Assembly: GCF_002933775.1 (NCBI RefSeq)
Contig: NZ_BEWV01000095.1
Span: 29,577-93,576 of the forward strand
Length of the DNA: 64,000 nucleotides
Origin: Prevotella sp. MGM1
GTDB taxonomy: Bacteria > Bacteroidota > Bacteroidia > Bacteroidales > Bacteroidaceae
Direction of reading: 5' to 3'
In this document: positions 1 to 8,938 of the stretch, in pieces
Position numbering within the stretch: position 1 is the first letter of the stretch
Layout: each line of letters starts with the position of its first letter
Made by a program: the position numbers and the translations under genes
The notes under the pieces: model-generated
Told to the model about the DNA's origin: nothing
The model's database searches: none
Seen by the model: the letters and a program-made list of their open reading frames with translations, nothing else

Positions 1-131
1 GCGGCGCGGTGTCGGTGTGTTTGTTTCATGTCATTCATCAATGTGATTGAATATGGATTTCTGATATTCCGAAGTGTAATCCATGTAGTATAATCCGTAA
101 TCAAGGTAACGGCTTTTAGTGTATTATTTAT

Positions 132-139
132 TAATTTTG
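132..139 (+). promoter_or_regulatory. Putative -7 promoter element (TAATTTTG)
   Basis: The octamer matches the Bacteroidetes -7 consensus TAnnTTTG and lies 34 bases before the receptor start codon. No convincing -33 TTTG was found at the usual spacing, so this is a moderate call. No cobalamin riboswitch is recognisable in the preceding 130 bases. Confidence 0.45.
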
Positions 140-173
140 TAGCCGTATATTAACGATTATAAACCATTTCGTA

Positions 174-2048
174 ATGAGAAAGACTATTATATCGGTCGTC
201 GTTTTCACATCCTGTTGTGCGGCTTATGCGCATAATGACAGTATAGTGGGGATTGGCAATGTCGTAATAACAGGCACACGTAATGCCGCTGATGTGCGAC
301 ATCTGCCCATGACAGTGACTGTTGTCGGGCGCGATAAACTTGAAGAGAGCCATCAGTCGTCTGTCTTGCCCGTGATGATGAGGCAAGTGCCCGGCCTTTT
401 TGTCACGAGTCGTGCCATGATGGGATATGGTGTGAGCGGAGGCGCGGCTGGAGGAATAAGTCTGCGCGGGCTTGGCGGAGGCGCGGGGCAGATGCTTGTG
501 CTTATAGACGGGCATCCGCAGTATCAGGGTATTTACGGGCATACGATCAGCGACAGCTATCATACCATGATGGCGGAGCGTGTTGAGGTCTTGCGCGGCC
601 CGGCATCGGTGCTTTATGGTTCGAATGCCATGGGAGGTGTGATGAATATCGTCACCAGAGGCATGCATGGCGATGGAGTGCGCAGCGAGGTCAACATTGG
701 TGCCGGAAGCTACGGCACGTTTCAGGCCGATGTGTCAAACTGTGTTCGCGGCGGACGGTTTACGAGCACCGTGGCATTACAATACGGACGTTCGGATAAC
801 CACCGTCCTGACATGGGATTTGAGCGATATGGAGGATATGTGAGGTTCAGCTATGATTTCAACACCCACTGGAACGCGTATTTCAATACTGATATAACCC
901 ATTTCAACGCATCCAATCCGGGGCGTGTCGACACGCCGCTTTATGGCGCCGACCAGTGGATAACGCGCGGATTGGCGACAGTTGCCGTTGAGAACCATTA
1001 TAACCGCACGAGCGGCGCTATCAGCGTGTTCACGAATTTCGGTCGTCATAAGGTAGACGACGGTTCCGGAAGTGTTGATAATCCCACGTTGCGCCATTTC
1101 CGCTCGAAAGACGCTCTCACCGGTGTCTCGTTGTATCAGAGCGTGCGCCTTTTCGCCGGCAACCGCCTGACCGTGGGTGCCGACTATCAGCATATATACG
1201 GTTATGCTTATTATACATCGAAAGCAACAGGTGAAGTGCTTGACACTCCCAACAAACAAAGTGGCAAATCGTATCGAAATGAGATAGCGGCCTATGCGGA
1301 TTTCAGGCAGGACATCACTCCGTGGCTTACAGTAGATGCCGGTATACGTGCCGACCATCACTCTGTGACGGGCATGGAGTGGGTGCCGCAGGGCGGTGTG
1401 GTGGTTCGCCCTATGGCTTCGGGAGAGCTTAAAGCTATGGTAAGCAAGGGATTCCGCAATCCGTCGATGAAAGAGATGTATCTCTATCCGCCTTCAAACA
1501 CCGGTCTTTCGCCCGAGAGACTGACGAACTACGAACTGTCGTGGAAGCACCGTTTGCGGGCTGCGGCTCTCACATACGGGGTAAACCTGTTTTACATTGA
1601 CGGTGACAACATCATCGAGACAGTATATGAAAACGGCCGGCCGCGAAATAGAAACAGTGGAGTGATAGAGAATTGGGGTGTTGAGGCGGATCTGTCTTAC
1701 AGGGTTAACGGCCGTTTGTCGGTTGTCACCAACCATAGTGTGCTCGGAATGAAGAATCCGGTGCTTGCCGCTCCCGGATATAAATGTTTTTTCGGTGCCG
1801 ACTATCATGACGGCAAGTGGATTGTGAATGCCGGTTTGATGTATGTGGGCAGGCTTTATACCGAGGTTGGAGAGAATGAGGCGAAAGAGGATTTTTGTCT
1901 GCTCGATATATCCGTTAGCCGAAAGATAACTTCGGGGCTAAGCATGTGGCTGAGCGGTGAGAACTTACTGGCACGGAAATATGAGGTTAATGTCGGTTTC
2001 CCAATGCCGGGAGCCACTTTCATGGGAGGTATAAACTGGAAGTTCTGA
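174..2048 (+). CDS. TonB-dependent outer membrane receptor
   Basis: A 624-residue outer-membrane receptor for TonB-energised uptake of a scarce nutrient. The N terminus (MRKTIISVVVFTSCCAAYA) looks like a signal peptide. It is followed by a plug domain with the VVITGTRN start near residue 30 and the plug signature RVEVLRGPASVLYGSNAMGG near residue 137. The rest is a predicted beta barrel ending in Phe, as expected for outer-membrane insertion. The length fits small-ligand receptors (siderophore, haem, corrinoid) rather than the roughly 1000-residue SusC class, and there is no neighbouring SusD. The substrate cannot be read from the sequence. A metH gene lies 1.8 kb downstream, but a long intergenic stretch separates them, so a cobalamin link is only a guess. 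Confidence 0.9.
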   Translation: MRKTIISVVVFTSCCAAYAHNDSIVGIGNVVITGTRNAADVRHLPMTVTVVGRDKLEESHQSSVLPVMMRQVPGLFVTSRAMMGYGVSGGAAGGISLRGLGGGAGQMLVLIDGHPQYQGIYGHTISDSYHTMMAERVEVLRGPASVLYGSNAMGGVMNIVTRGMHGDGVRSEVNIGAGSYGTFQADVSNCVRGGRFTSTVALQYGRSDNHRPDMGFERYGGYVRFSYDFNTHWNAYFNTDITHFNASNPGRVDTPLYGADQWITRGLATVAVENHYNRTSGAISVFTNFGRHKVDDGSGSVDNPTLRHFRSKDALTGVSLYQSVRLFAGNRLTVGADYQHIYGYAYYTSKATGEVLDTPNKQSGKSYRNEIAAYADFRQDITPWLTVDAGIRADHHSVTGMEWVPQGGVVVRPMASGELKAMVSKGFRNPSMKEMYLYPPSNTGLSPERLTNYELSWKHRLRAAALTYGVNLFYIDGDNIIETVYENGRPRNRNSGVIENWGVEADLSYRVNGRLSVVTNHSVLGMKNPVLAAPGYKCFFGADYHDGKWIVNAGLMYVGRLYTEVGENEAKEDFCLLDISVSRKITSGLSMWLSGENLLARKYEVNVGFPMPGATFMGGINWKF

Positions 2049-2352
2049 CGCGGGTAACATTATCATGGTGGCGGTTTCTTTTAACAGCCTTCTCAGTGTT
2101 TTTCTTTAATTGTATATCGGCAACTGTATCGTGATAAGATTTGTTTTTCGCTTGTTTTTGGTATAAATTTGTAGAAAATAAAATGCTTACCGTTATGAAT
2201 AATCTGATATTTTTATTACACTTATCGTTATCATTGTTGCATGTTTATGCAAAAGTTGGTAACAGTGAAATTTGACAAAAACAATCTTTTCTCGGTTTGA
2301 GATACCGTTTTTACCGGTTTCCCACTATATTCAGGTATATTCTTAATTTTGT

Positions 2353-2390
2353 GTTTGCGGGACTTCATAACTGTATGAAGTCCCGCAAAC
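2353..2390. terminator. Perfect 17-bp hairpin in the 2049-2883 intergenic stretch
   Basis: The arms at 2353-2369 and 2374-2390 are exactly complementary with a 4-base loop. The following bases (CGTTTATATA) are only weakly T-rich, so this is not a clear intrinsic terminator. A TAATTTTG box sits directly upstream at 2344-2351, so the hairpin could instead form the 5' end of a transcript. It is the strongest structure between the receptor and the next gene. Confidence 0.5.
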
Positions 2391-2460
2391 CGTTTATATA
2401 CCGATGAATATTTATGCATTTCCGCTTTTTACACCTCTGTATTTACATATCCGTTGTGTT

Positions 2461-2662
2461 GCGTTTAGCGTCCCGTTGCATTGCATTTAGCCGCTAAATG
2501 CAATGCAACGGGTATCCTAATGCAAGGTGACGGGCTGCCAACAGCGAAATGACCTGTATTTACGACACATTAACGTTAAGTAAATCGGATGTCAGTTCGT
2601 TTTCTGTCATTTTTCAAAGCCAGCTTATACTTGCCATGTATGTTTTTGCATAAATATGCATT
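2461..2662. repeat. Dispersed intergenic repeat, copy A
   Basis: This stretch resembles 35960-36140. Shared blocks are GCGTTTAGCGTC, a long hairpin, GACGGGCT, GTCATTTTTCAA, and a TGCATAAATATGCA-like palindrome at the right end. In this copy the hairpin is a perfect 20-bp palindrome (2472-2491 with 2493-2512). The distance from GTCATTTTTCAA to the right palindrome is nearly the same in both copies. No reading frame is conserved. It fills most of an 835-base gap that otherwise holds only the hairpin at 2353-2390 and the promoter at 2868. Confidence 0.6.
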
Positions 2663-2867
2663 TGCAATATATTGATATTTGGTGTGAATATTATTTACAA
2701 AGCTGTTCAAAATAGACTTTTGTATTTATAGCGGAAACGCATCTTTTTTAATGCGAATGGTCGAATTTGGTTTTAAACCGGAAATACATGTGATAAGCGT
2801 CAGTCAAAATCCTTATGCGGGTCTAAAATATTTGGTGTCGTTTTACTATATTTTCGTTATATTTCAC

Positions 2868-2875
2868 TATCTTTG
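2868..2875 (+). promoter_or_regulatory. -7 promoter element (TATCTTTG) of the DMP19/smpB/metH group
   Basis: It matches TAnnTTTG. Only 8 bases separate it from the ATG at 2884, so the transcript would have almost no 5' leader. The same spacing is seen before mntP at 33851. Confidence 0.55.
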
Positions 2876-2883
2876 CCGAGATT

Positions 2884-3393
2884 ATGAAAGAAGTAATAGT
2901 GAAAGACTCCGACCTGCGCCGTGCGGCGGGAGAGGGTATGGACGCTTTTCTGAAAGTGTTTCATGACGGGATAATGGACGCTATAGGCGGTGAGGTGACG
3001 GCAGAGACCATGCGTGAGCTTAACACCGAACAGATAACGCTGCTCGCTTATCACATCCTGAGAGATGAGGTGATGGACGGCGGCTTTGTCCAGTTGATAC
3101 ACAACGGATACGGCGGCTTCATATTCCTAAATCCGTTTGCCAAGGTTCTGAGGATATGGGGAATGAGAGACCTCTCCCGTCTGATATACGATGCACATAC
3201 GTTGTATAATGCTCACAAGGCAGATATAGAGCGCGAATGTACCGATGAGGAGTTTATGGCAATGTTTGAGGCTCATCCCGAGTTTGATGACATGGATGAT
3301 AACTTTGTCGAGAACGAGGAACGTTATACAGCCGAGGTGGCTCGATACGTGGATGAGCACATAGAACAATTCGCAACAATCAGCAATGAATAA
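2884..3393 (+). CDS. DMP19-like (DUF4375-type) protein
   Basis: A 169-residue soluble acidic protein. It resembles the DMP19 family: an alpha-helical domain with the conserved stretch [18 protein letters not shown] near residue 59. The family is named after a viral dsDNA-mimic protein, but bacterial members have no settled function. No signal peptide or membrane segment is seen. It overlaps smpB by 8 bases, so the two are translationally coupled. The start at 2884 is favoured because it is the first ATG after the promoter box and gives the full domain. An internal Met at residue 19 is an alternative. Confidence 0.75.
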   Translation: MKEVIVKDSDLRRAAGEGMDAFLKVFHDGIMDAIGGEVTAETMRELNTEQITLLAYHILRDEVMDGGFVQLIHNGYGGFIFLNPFAKVLRIWGMRDLSRLIYDAHTLYNAHKADIERECTDEEFMAMFEAHPEFDDMDDNFVENEERYTAEVARYVDEHIEQFATISNE

Positions 3394-3865
3394 GGAAGAA
3401 GAACTGATAAGGAAGAAAAGTCCTGTAAACATACGTAACAAGAAAGCGGCATTTGAGTATTTCTTCATTGAGACATACACTGCCGGTATCGTGCTTACGG
3501 GAACGGAGATAAAATCCATCAGGATGGGTAAGGCCGGACTGGTGGATACGTTTTGTTTCATACACAACGGGGAAATCTGGGTGAAAGGCATGAGCGTAAG
3601 CCCGTATTTCTATGGTTCGTACAATAATCATGAGATGAAGCGGGACCGAAAGTTGTTGCTAAACCGGAAGGAGATACAGAAGTTGCAGAGCGCGACGAAA
3701 CAGACCGGATATACGATAATACCGCTTCTTGTGTTCATTGACGAGCATGGGCGTGCCAAGATGGATATTGCCCTATGCAAGGGAAAGAAAGAATTTGACA
3801 AGCGCCAGACCCTGAAAGAAAAGGAAGACAGGCGTGACATGGACCGTGCCATGAAGCACTATTGA
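3386..3865 (+). CDS. smpB: SsrA-binding protein SmpB
   Basis: SmpB binds the tRNA-like end of tmRNA and brings it to stalled ribosomes for trans-translation. The 159 residues match the usual family length. Visible features are the N-terminal [12 protein letters not shown] region, the core [23 protein letters not shown] (in two parts around residue 36), and the basic C-terminal tail with [23 protein letters not shown], which enters the decoding centre. It starts inside the end of the preceding gene and is followed 16 bases later by metH, so the three probably form one transcript. Confidence 0.95.
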   Translation: MNKEEELIRKKSPVNIRNKKAAFEYFFIETYTAGIVLTGTEIKSIRMGKAGLVDTFCFIHNGEIWVKGMSVSPYFYGSYNNHEMKRDRKLLLNRKEIQKLQSATKQTGYTIIPLLVFIDEHGRAKMDIALCKGKKEFDKRQTLKEKEDRRDMDRAMKHY

Positions 3866-3881
3866 CCTACTACAAGCAGGA

Positions 3882-6653
3882 ATGGCGATGAGCAGGATAG
3901 ACACAGTGGTAAAAGACAGGATACTTGTGCTGGATGGTGCGATGGGTACCATGATCCAGCAGTATGGCCTTGCGGAGGAAGATTTCCGTGGAAAGCGGTT
4001 TGCCGGTGCGGAGATAATGATGAAAGGAAACAACGATGTGCTGAACATCACCCGCCCTGACATTGTGGAAGACATACACCGCAAGTATCTGTCTGCCGGA
4101 GCCGACATAATAACCACAAACACTTTCAGCAGTCAGCGAATATCGCAGGCGGATTATCGGCTTGAAAACTGCTGCCGTGAGATGGCTCTTGAGGGAGCGA
4201 TAATAGCCCGTAGGGTGGCCGATGAGTATACTACGGCGGACAAACCGCGGTTTGTGGCGGGATCGGTAGGCCCGACGACCAAGACCTGTTCAATGAGTCC
4301 TGATGTCGGCAATCCTGCCGCGCGTGAACTTGCTTACGACGAACTGCTTGATGCCTATATCGAGCAAACGGAAGCAATGATAGAGGGTGGGGCAGACATA
4401 ATACTGATAGAGACAATCTTTGACACTCTCAATGCCAAGGCAGCGATAGACGCGGCCATGACGGTGATGGGCGGTCGGGGAGTGGATTTGCCGATAATGC
4501 TGTCTGTCACGATTAGCGATTTGGCGGGACGCACACTCAGCGGCCAGACGCTCGATGCTTTTTTGGCGAGTGTAAGTTCATATCCCATATTTTCGGTAGG
4601 TCTTAATTGCTCGTTCGGCGCAAGCCAGATGAAACCCTATCTGCGTGAACTTGCCGGCAAAGCTCCTTTTTATGTCAGTGCGCATCCTAATGCGGGACTG
4701 CCCGACAGCATGGGACTGTATGACGAGACACCGAAGACGATGGCTGTCCGGATAGGCGAGTTTATAGATGAGGGGCTGGTGAACATTGTTGGCGGATGCT
4801 GTGGTACGACGGAAAAATACATAGAACTTTATTCTCCATTGTTGTCCGGCAAGTCACCTCGCATACCGGTGGCAATGTCTGAAACCATGCGGCTAAGCGG
4901 TCTTGACGCATTCGAGATAACTCCGGCCGTACGCTTTGTCAATGTTGGCGAACGGTGCAATGTTGCCGGTTCTCGCAAGTTTTTGCGATTGATAAAAGAG
5001 AAAAAATATGACGAGGCCATATCCATAGCCCGCAAGCAAGTGACGGACGGTGCCATGGTCATAGATATAAATATGGACGACGGACTGCTCGACGCTTGCG
5101 GCGAGATGACCGTTTTTCTCAATCTTATAGCTTCGGAACCCGATATAGCCCGTGTGCCGGTGATGATAGATTCATCGGACTGGGATGTCATTATGGCCGG
5201 ATTGAAGTGCGTACAGGGAAAGTGTATCGTCAATTCCATATCTCTTAAAGAAGGAGAAGAGGTGTTTGTTGGGCATGCGCGCGATGTGCGTCGCTTCGGA
5301 GCGGCTGTGGTAGTGATGTGTTTTGATGAGCGCGGACAAGCCACGACCTACGAGCGTCGTGTTGAGATCGCCGCACGTGCATATAAGATACTGACCGAAA
5401 GGGTGGGAATGAATCCTCACGATATTATTTTCGACCCCAATGTGCTTGCCGTTGCTACAGGCATGGCAGAGCACGCAGACTATGCGAAAGACTTTATCAG
5501 AGCCACTGCATGGATAAAAGGCAATCTGCCAGGAGCGCATGTTAGCGGCGGTGTGAGCAATCTTTCTTTCTCGTTTCGCGGCAACAACTATATACGTGAA
5601 GCCATGCATGCCGTTTTTCTTTATCACGCCATTGGCGCAGGTATGGATTTCGGTATAGTAAATCCGGTGACAAAAGTTGTTTACGGTGATATTCCTGCCG
5701 ACCGGCTCGAAATAATAGAGGATGTGATTCTAAACAGAAAGCATGATGCCGCCGAGCGGTTGACGGAACTTGCCGCCACCATAAAAGCAGAGACCGATAC
5801 CGCAGGAGGCACGGTAGATGAGAAGGATGTCGGTGGGATGGAGCGGAATAGAGAAGAGTGGAGAGCGGAACCTGTGGCAGACCGTCTCTCTACGGCGTTG
5901 ATAAAAGGTATCGGCGACTATCTTGAAGAAGATTTGAGAGAAGCTCTTTCAATATATCCCCGTGCCGTGAATATTATCGAAGGACCGCTTATGGACGGAA
6001 TGAACACCGTAGGGGAGTTGTTCGGTTGCGGTAAGATGTTTCTGCCTCAGGTCGTTAAAACGGCACGGACAATGAAGCATGCCGTATCGATATTGCGGCC
6101 TTATATAGAAAAGGAAAAGACGGAAGGCTGTGGAAAGGCTGGTAAAGTTTTGCTTGCCACTGTAAAGGGCGATGTGCATGATATCGGTAAGAATATAGTT
6201 GGAGTGGTCATGGCATGCAATAACTATGAGGTAATCGACATGGGGGTTATGGTGCCTGCAGAGCAGATAGTGAAGAAGGCGATAGCCGAGCGTGTGGATA
6301 TCATCGGGCTTAGCGGACTTATAACACCGAGCCTGGAAGAGATGGTGAATGTGGTTCGTGAGTTGGAGCGTGCCGGACTCGATATTCCTGTGATGATAGG
6401 CGGCGCCACCACGAGTGAGCTGCATGTTGCCTTGAAAGTGGCTCCGGTGTATGGCGGCCCGGTAGTATGGATGAAAGATGCCTCTCAAAACGCCATCGTG
6501 GCCTCTAAACTCGTAAACAAGAAAGAGACCGTGGGGTTCGGACAAGAACTTCAAGACAGGTACGAGAGCCTGAGAGCGGAATACAGTAAGGAGCAGAGTG
6601 ACATCATTTCCCTTGAAGAGGCACGTCGAAAAAGACTGAATTTATTTGATTGA
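3882..6653 (+). CDS. metH: Cobalamin-dependent methionine synthase, lacking the activation domain
   Basis: It transfers the methyl group of 5-methyltetrahydrofolate to homocysteine through methylcobalamin, making methionine. Domains in order: homocysteine-binding barrel (Cys in GLNCSFGAS near residue 244, zinc-binding GGCCGTTE near 304); pterin-binding barrel beginning FVNVGERCNVAGSR near 352; cobalamin cap; and Rossmann cobalamin domain with the histidine ligand motif GDVHDIGKN near 763. The protein ends at residue 923, where the linker to the AdoMet-dependent reactivation domain would begin (E. coli MetH is 1227 residues). Sequence after the stop does not continue that domain. Reactivation of oxidised cobalamin must therefore use another protein or another mechanism. 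A second ATG two codons in is an alternative start. Confidence 0.95.
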   Translation: MAMSRIDTVVKDRILVLDGAMGTMIQQYGLAEEDFRGKRFAGAEIMMKGNNDVLNITRPDIVEDIHRKYLSAGADIITTNTFSSQRISQADYRLENCCREMALEGAIIARRVADEYTTADKPRFVAGSVGPTTKTCSMSPDVGNPAARELAYDELLDAYIEQTEAMIEGGADIILIETIFDTLNAKAAIDAAMTVMGGRGVDLPIMLSVTISDLAGRTLSGQTLDAFLASVSSYPIFSVGLNCSFGASQMKPYLRELAGKAPFYVSAHPNAGLPDSMGLYDETPKTMAVRIGEFIDEGLVNIVGGCCGTTEKYIELYSPLLSGKSPRIPVAMSETMRLSGLDAFEITPAVRFVNVGERCNVAGSRKFLRLIKEKKYDEAISIARKQVTDGAMVIDINMDDGLLDACGEMTVFLNLIASEPDIARVPVMIDSSDWDVIMAGLKCVQGKCIVNSISLKEGEEVFVGHARDVRRFGAAVVVMCFDERGQATTYERRVEIAARAYKILTERVGMNPHDIIFDPNVLAVATGMAEHADYAKDFIRATAWIKGNLPGAHVSGGVSNLSFSFRGNNYIREAMHAVFLYHAIGAGMDFGIVNPVTKVVYGDIPADRLEIIEDVILNRKHDAAERLTELAATIKAETDTAGGTVDEKDVGGMERNREEWRAEPVADRLSTALIKGIGDYLEEDLREALSIYPRAVNIIEGPLMDGMNTVGELFGCGKMFLPQVVKTARTMKHAVSILRPYIEKEKTEGCGKAGKVLLATVKGDVHDIGKNIVGVVMACNNYEVIDMGVMVPAEQIVKKAIAERVDIIGLSGLITPSLEEMVNVVRELERAGLDIPVMIGGATTSELHVALKVAPVYGGPVVWMKDASQNAIVASKLVNKKETVGFGQELQDRYESLRAEYSKEQSDIISLEEARRKRLNLFD

Positions 6654-6682
6654 CAGGTGAAAAAGCATAATAAACGAAATTA

Positions 6683-7312
6683 ATGAGTAAGATAAAAACT
6701 ATATTGTTCGACCTCGGCGGAGTGATAATCACTCTCGATCAGCCGCAGGCCGTTAAACGCTTCAAGGAAATAGGGTTGACCGATGCTGGGCGACGGCTTG
6801 ACCAATATACACAGTCGGGACTGTTCGGGGCATTGGAAAGAGGTGAGATAGACGCCGAGCGGTTTCGTGCCGGACTCGGTGAGATAATCGGGCACGAAGT
6901 AACGATGGAACAGTGTCTTTACGGTTGGATGGGATATGTGGCAGACCTTCCGCAACGTAATCTTGCCGCACTTCGGCGTTTGCGCGGTGAGGGTTACCGC
7001 ATCGTGCTGCTGTCGAACACAAACCCTTTTTTAATGAGTTGGGCGCTCAGCGATGCTTTCGATGGCAACGGGCATTCTTTGGCTGACTACATGGACGCGA
7101 TGTATATGAGTTATAAGTGCGGAGTGATGAAGCCGGATGAGCGTTTGTTCCGCCATGTGCTTGAAACGGAGAACATAATACCGGAAGAAACGCTATTCGT
7201 TGACGACGGACCGCGTAATATCGAGGCTGCCGCACGCCTCGGAGTGAAAACGTTTTGCCCGAAAAACGGAGCAGACTGGACATCTGAAATATATAAATAT
7301 CTGAGCGAATGA
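6683..7312 (+). CDS. HAD-family hydrolase
   Basis: A 209-residue haloacid-dehalogenase-type phosphohydrolase. Motif I is LFDLGGVIITLD at residues 9-20, although the second Asp of the usual DxD is Gly (DLG), as is common in the epoxide-hydrolase-like subgroup. Motif II is LLSNTNP, motif III the lysine in GVMKPDERLF, and motif IV FVDDGPRNIEAA. It acts in the cytosol; the substrate is unknown, probably a small phosphate ester. It overlaps the next gene by 4 bases (ATGA). Confidence 0.85.
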   Translation: MSKIKTILFDLGGVIITLDQPQAVKRFKEIGLTDAGRRLDQYTQSGLFGALERGEIDAERFRAGLGEIIGHEVTMEQCLYGWMGYVADLPQRNLAALRRLRGEGYRIVLLSNTNPFLMSWALSDAFDGNGHSLADYMDAMYMSYKCGVMKPDERLFRHVLETENIIPEETLFVDDGPRNIEAAARLGVKTFCPKNGADWTSEIYKYLSE

Positions 7313-8796
7313 AAAAGATCTTAATATCTGTCATATTTGTTTTTGTCGCTGTTGTCATGGCGTTCGGACAACAGAAGCGTGAGTTTCGGGGCGCATGGAT
7401 ACAGTGTGTGAACGGCCAGTTTCTCGGAATGCCCACCGAGGCGATGAAAAAGACATTGGCATATCAGCTTGACGAGCTGCAAAAAGACGGTGCTAATGCA
7501 ATCATATTTCAGGTTCGTCCGGAATGTGACGCCCTGTATGAAAGTCCTTATGAGCCGTGGAGCAGATTTCTGACAGGCACACAAGGTAAAGCGCCTCAAC
7601 CGTATTGGGATCCGTTGGCATGGATGGTGGAACAGTGTCACAACCGTGGAATGGAACTGCACGCATGGATAAACCCTTACAGGGCCAAGACTAAAACCAC
7701 AACAGTGCTTGCTTCCAACCATATTGCGGTGACCGCGCCTCAGCGTGTGTTTGCGTATGACGGCCAGTTTATCGTAAATCCCGGCATGGCGGAAAACCGA
7801 GATTATATATGCAAGGTTATTGGAGATATCGTGCGTAGGTATGATATAGACGGTCTTCACATGGATGATTATTTCTATCCATATCCGGCGGCAGGAGAGA
7901 AAATACCCGATGAACAATTGTTTCGTCAGCACTCTAACGGAATAAGCAATATCGGAGATTGGCGCAGATACAATGTCAATCTGTTCGTAAAGCAACTGCA
8001 CGACACCATTGCGAGCATAAAGCCTTGGGTGAAATTCGGAATATCTCCGTTCGGAATATACCGTAACAAGGCTAACGATGTGAACGGCAGCGATACGAAA
8101 GGACTCCAAAACTACGACGATTTATATGCCGACGTGTTGCTGTGGGTGAACAACGGTTGGGTGGATTATTGCGTTCCGCAGCTTTACTGGCAGATAGGTC
8201 ATCCGACCGCCGATTACGAGACATTGATAAAATGGTGGAACAAGCATTCTGGAAACCGTCCGTTATATATCGGAGAAGACGTGGAGCGCACGGCAAAATA
8301 TCCGGATTTGAATGATAAAAACCGTAATCAGATGCCGGCCAAATATGCCTTGCACAAACAGATGCACAACGTGAACGGTACTGTTTTGTGGTATGCTAAG
8401 GCAGTGGTGGATAACGTGGGCAATTACGGTACGATGTTGCGCAATGTATATTGGAAATATCCGGCTCTTCAACCGAGGATGCCTTTTATAGACGGTAAGG
8501 CGCCCAAGAAAGTCAAAAAGCTGAAACCGGTGTGGACAAAAGACGGATACGTTTTGTTCTGGACTGAGCCTAAGGGCAAGAACTGGAAAGACAAGGCTGT
8601 TAAATATGTGGTATACAGATTTGCCCGAAATGAGAAAGTGGTAATTGACGATGTCACGAAGATTGTGGCGATAACGACAGATACATATTATAAATTGCCA
8701 TACGATGACGGAAAGACGCAATATACATATGTCGTAACGGCGTTAGACCGCATGCAGAATGAAAGTAAGGGAAGTAAGAAAAAGGTGAGATTATAA
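7309..8796 (+). CDS. Secreted GHL10-type glycoside hydrolase with C-terminal FN3-like domain
   Basis: A 495-residue exported protein (signal peptide about residues 1-20). The N-terminal two-thirds is a GHL10 (DUF187) TIM barrel. It begins REFRGAWIQCVNG and has the characteristic LHMDDYFYPYP near residue 182, ISPFGIYRN near 244 and a WYAKAVV strand near 361. The last 95 residues look like a fibronectin type III domain. Relatives are thought to act on glycans in the periplasm or at the surface; the substrate here cannot be assigned. It ends the operon, with a terminator 14 bases downstream. Confidence 0.85.
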   Translation: MKKILISVIFVFVAVVMAFGQQKREFRGAWIQCVNGQFLGMPTEAMKKTLAYQLDELQKDGANAIIFQVRPECDALYESPYEPWSRFLTGTQGKAPQPYWDPLAWMVEQCHNRGMELHAWINPYRAKTKTTTVLASNHIAVTAPQRVFAYDGQFIVNPGMAENRDYICKVIGDIVRRYDIDGLHMDDYFYPYPAAGEKIPDEQLFRQHSNGISNIGDWRRYNVNLFVKQLHDTIASIKPWVKFGISPFGIYRNKANDVNGSDTKGLQNYDDLYADVLLWVNNGWVDYCVPQLYWQIGHPTADYETLIKWWNKHSGNRPLYIGEDVERTAKYPDLNDKNRNQMPAKYALHKQMHNVNGTVLWYAKAVVDNVGNYGTMLRNVYWKYPALQPRMPFIDGKAPKKVKKLKPVWTKDGYVLFWTEPKGKNWKDKAVKYVVYRFARNEKVVIDDVTKIVAITTDTYYKLPYDDGKTQYTYVVTALDRMQNESKGSKKKVRL

Positions 8797-8810
8797 TTTT
8801 GAAATAAAAT

Positions 8811-8876
8811 AAAAACGGATACTGGTGCCAATAAATATATTGTTTTGGTGATAACGGTATCCGTTTTATTTTTTGT
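8811..8876 (+). terminator. Intrinsic terminator after the GHL10 gene
   Basis: The arms AAAACGGATAC (8812-8822) and GTATCCGTTTT (8857-8867) are complementary, followed by a T-rich tract. It separates the housekeeping operon from the capsule promoter. Confidence 0.8.
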
Positions 8877-8909
8877 ATCAAAACTATTTATAATATACTG
8901 TTTTTTTAT

Positions 8910-8938
8910 TATAACTCTCTTAAAAAGAGATTTATAAT
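8910..8938 (+). repeat. Left 29-bp inverted repeat of the invertible segment
   Basis: It is the exact reverse complement of 9084-9112. The core CTCTTAAAAAGAG is itself nearly palindromic, as expected of a recombinase crossover site. Confidence 0.9.

Noticed and set aside
1..173. A cobalamin riboswitch upstream of the TonB-dependent receptor
   Set aside because: No B12-box-like conserved core is visible in the 173 bases available, and metH downstream is separated by its own promoter.
5949..6554. Open frame of 201 codons on the minus strand opposite metH
   Set aside because: It is histidine- and arginine-rich without family resemblance and lies entirely inside the cobalamin domain coding region.
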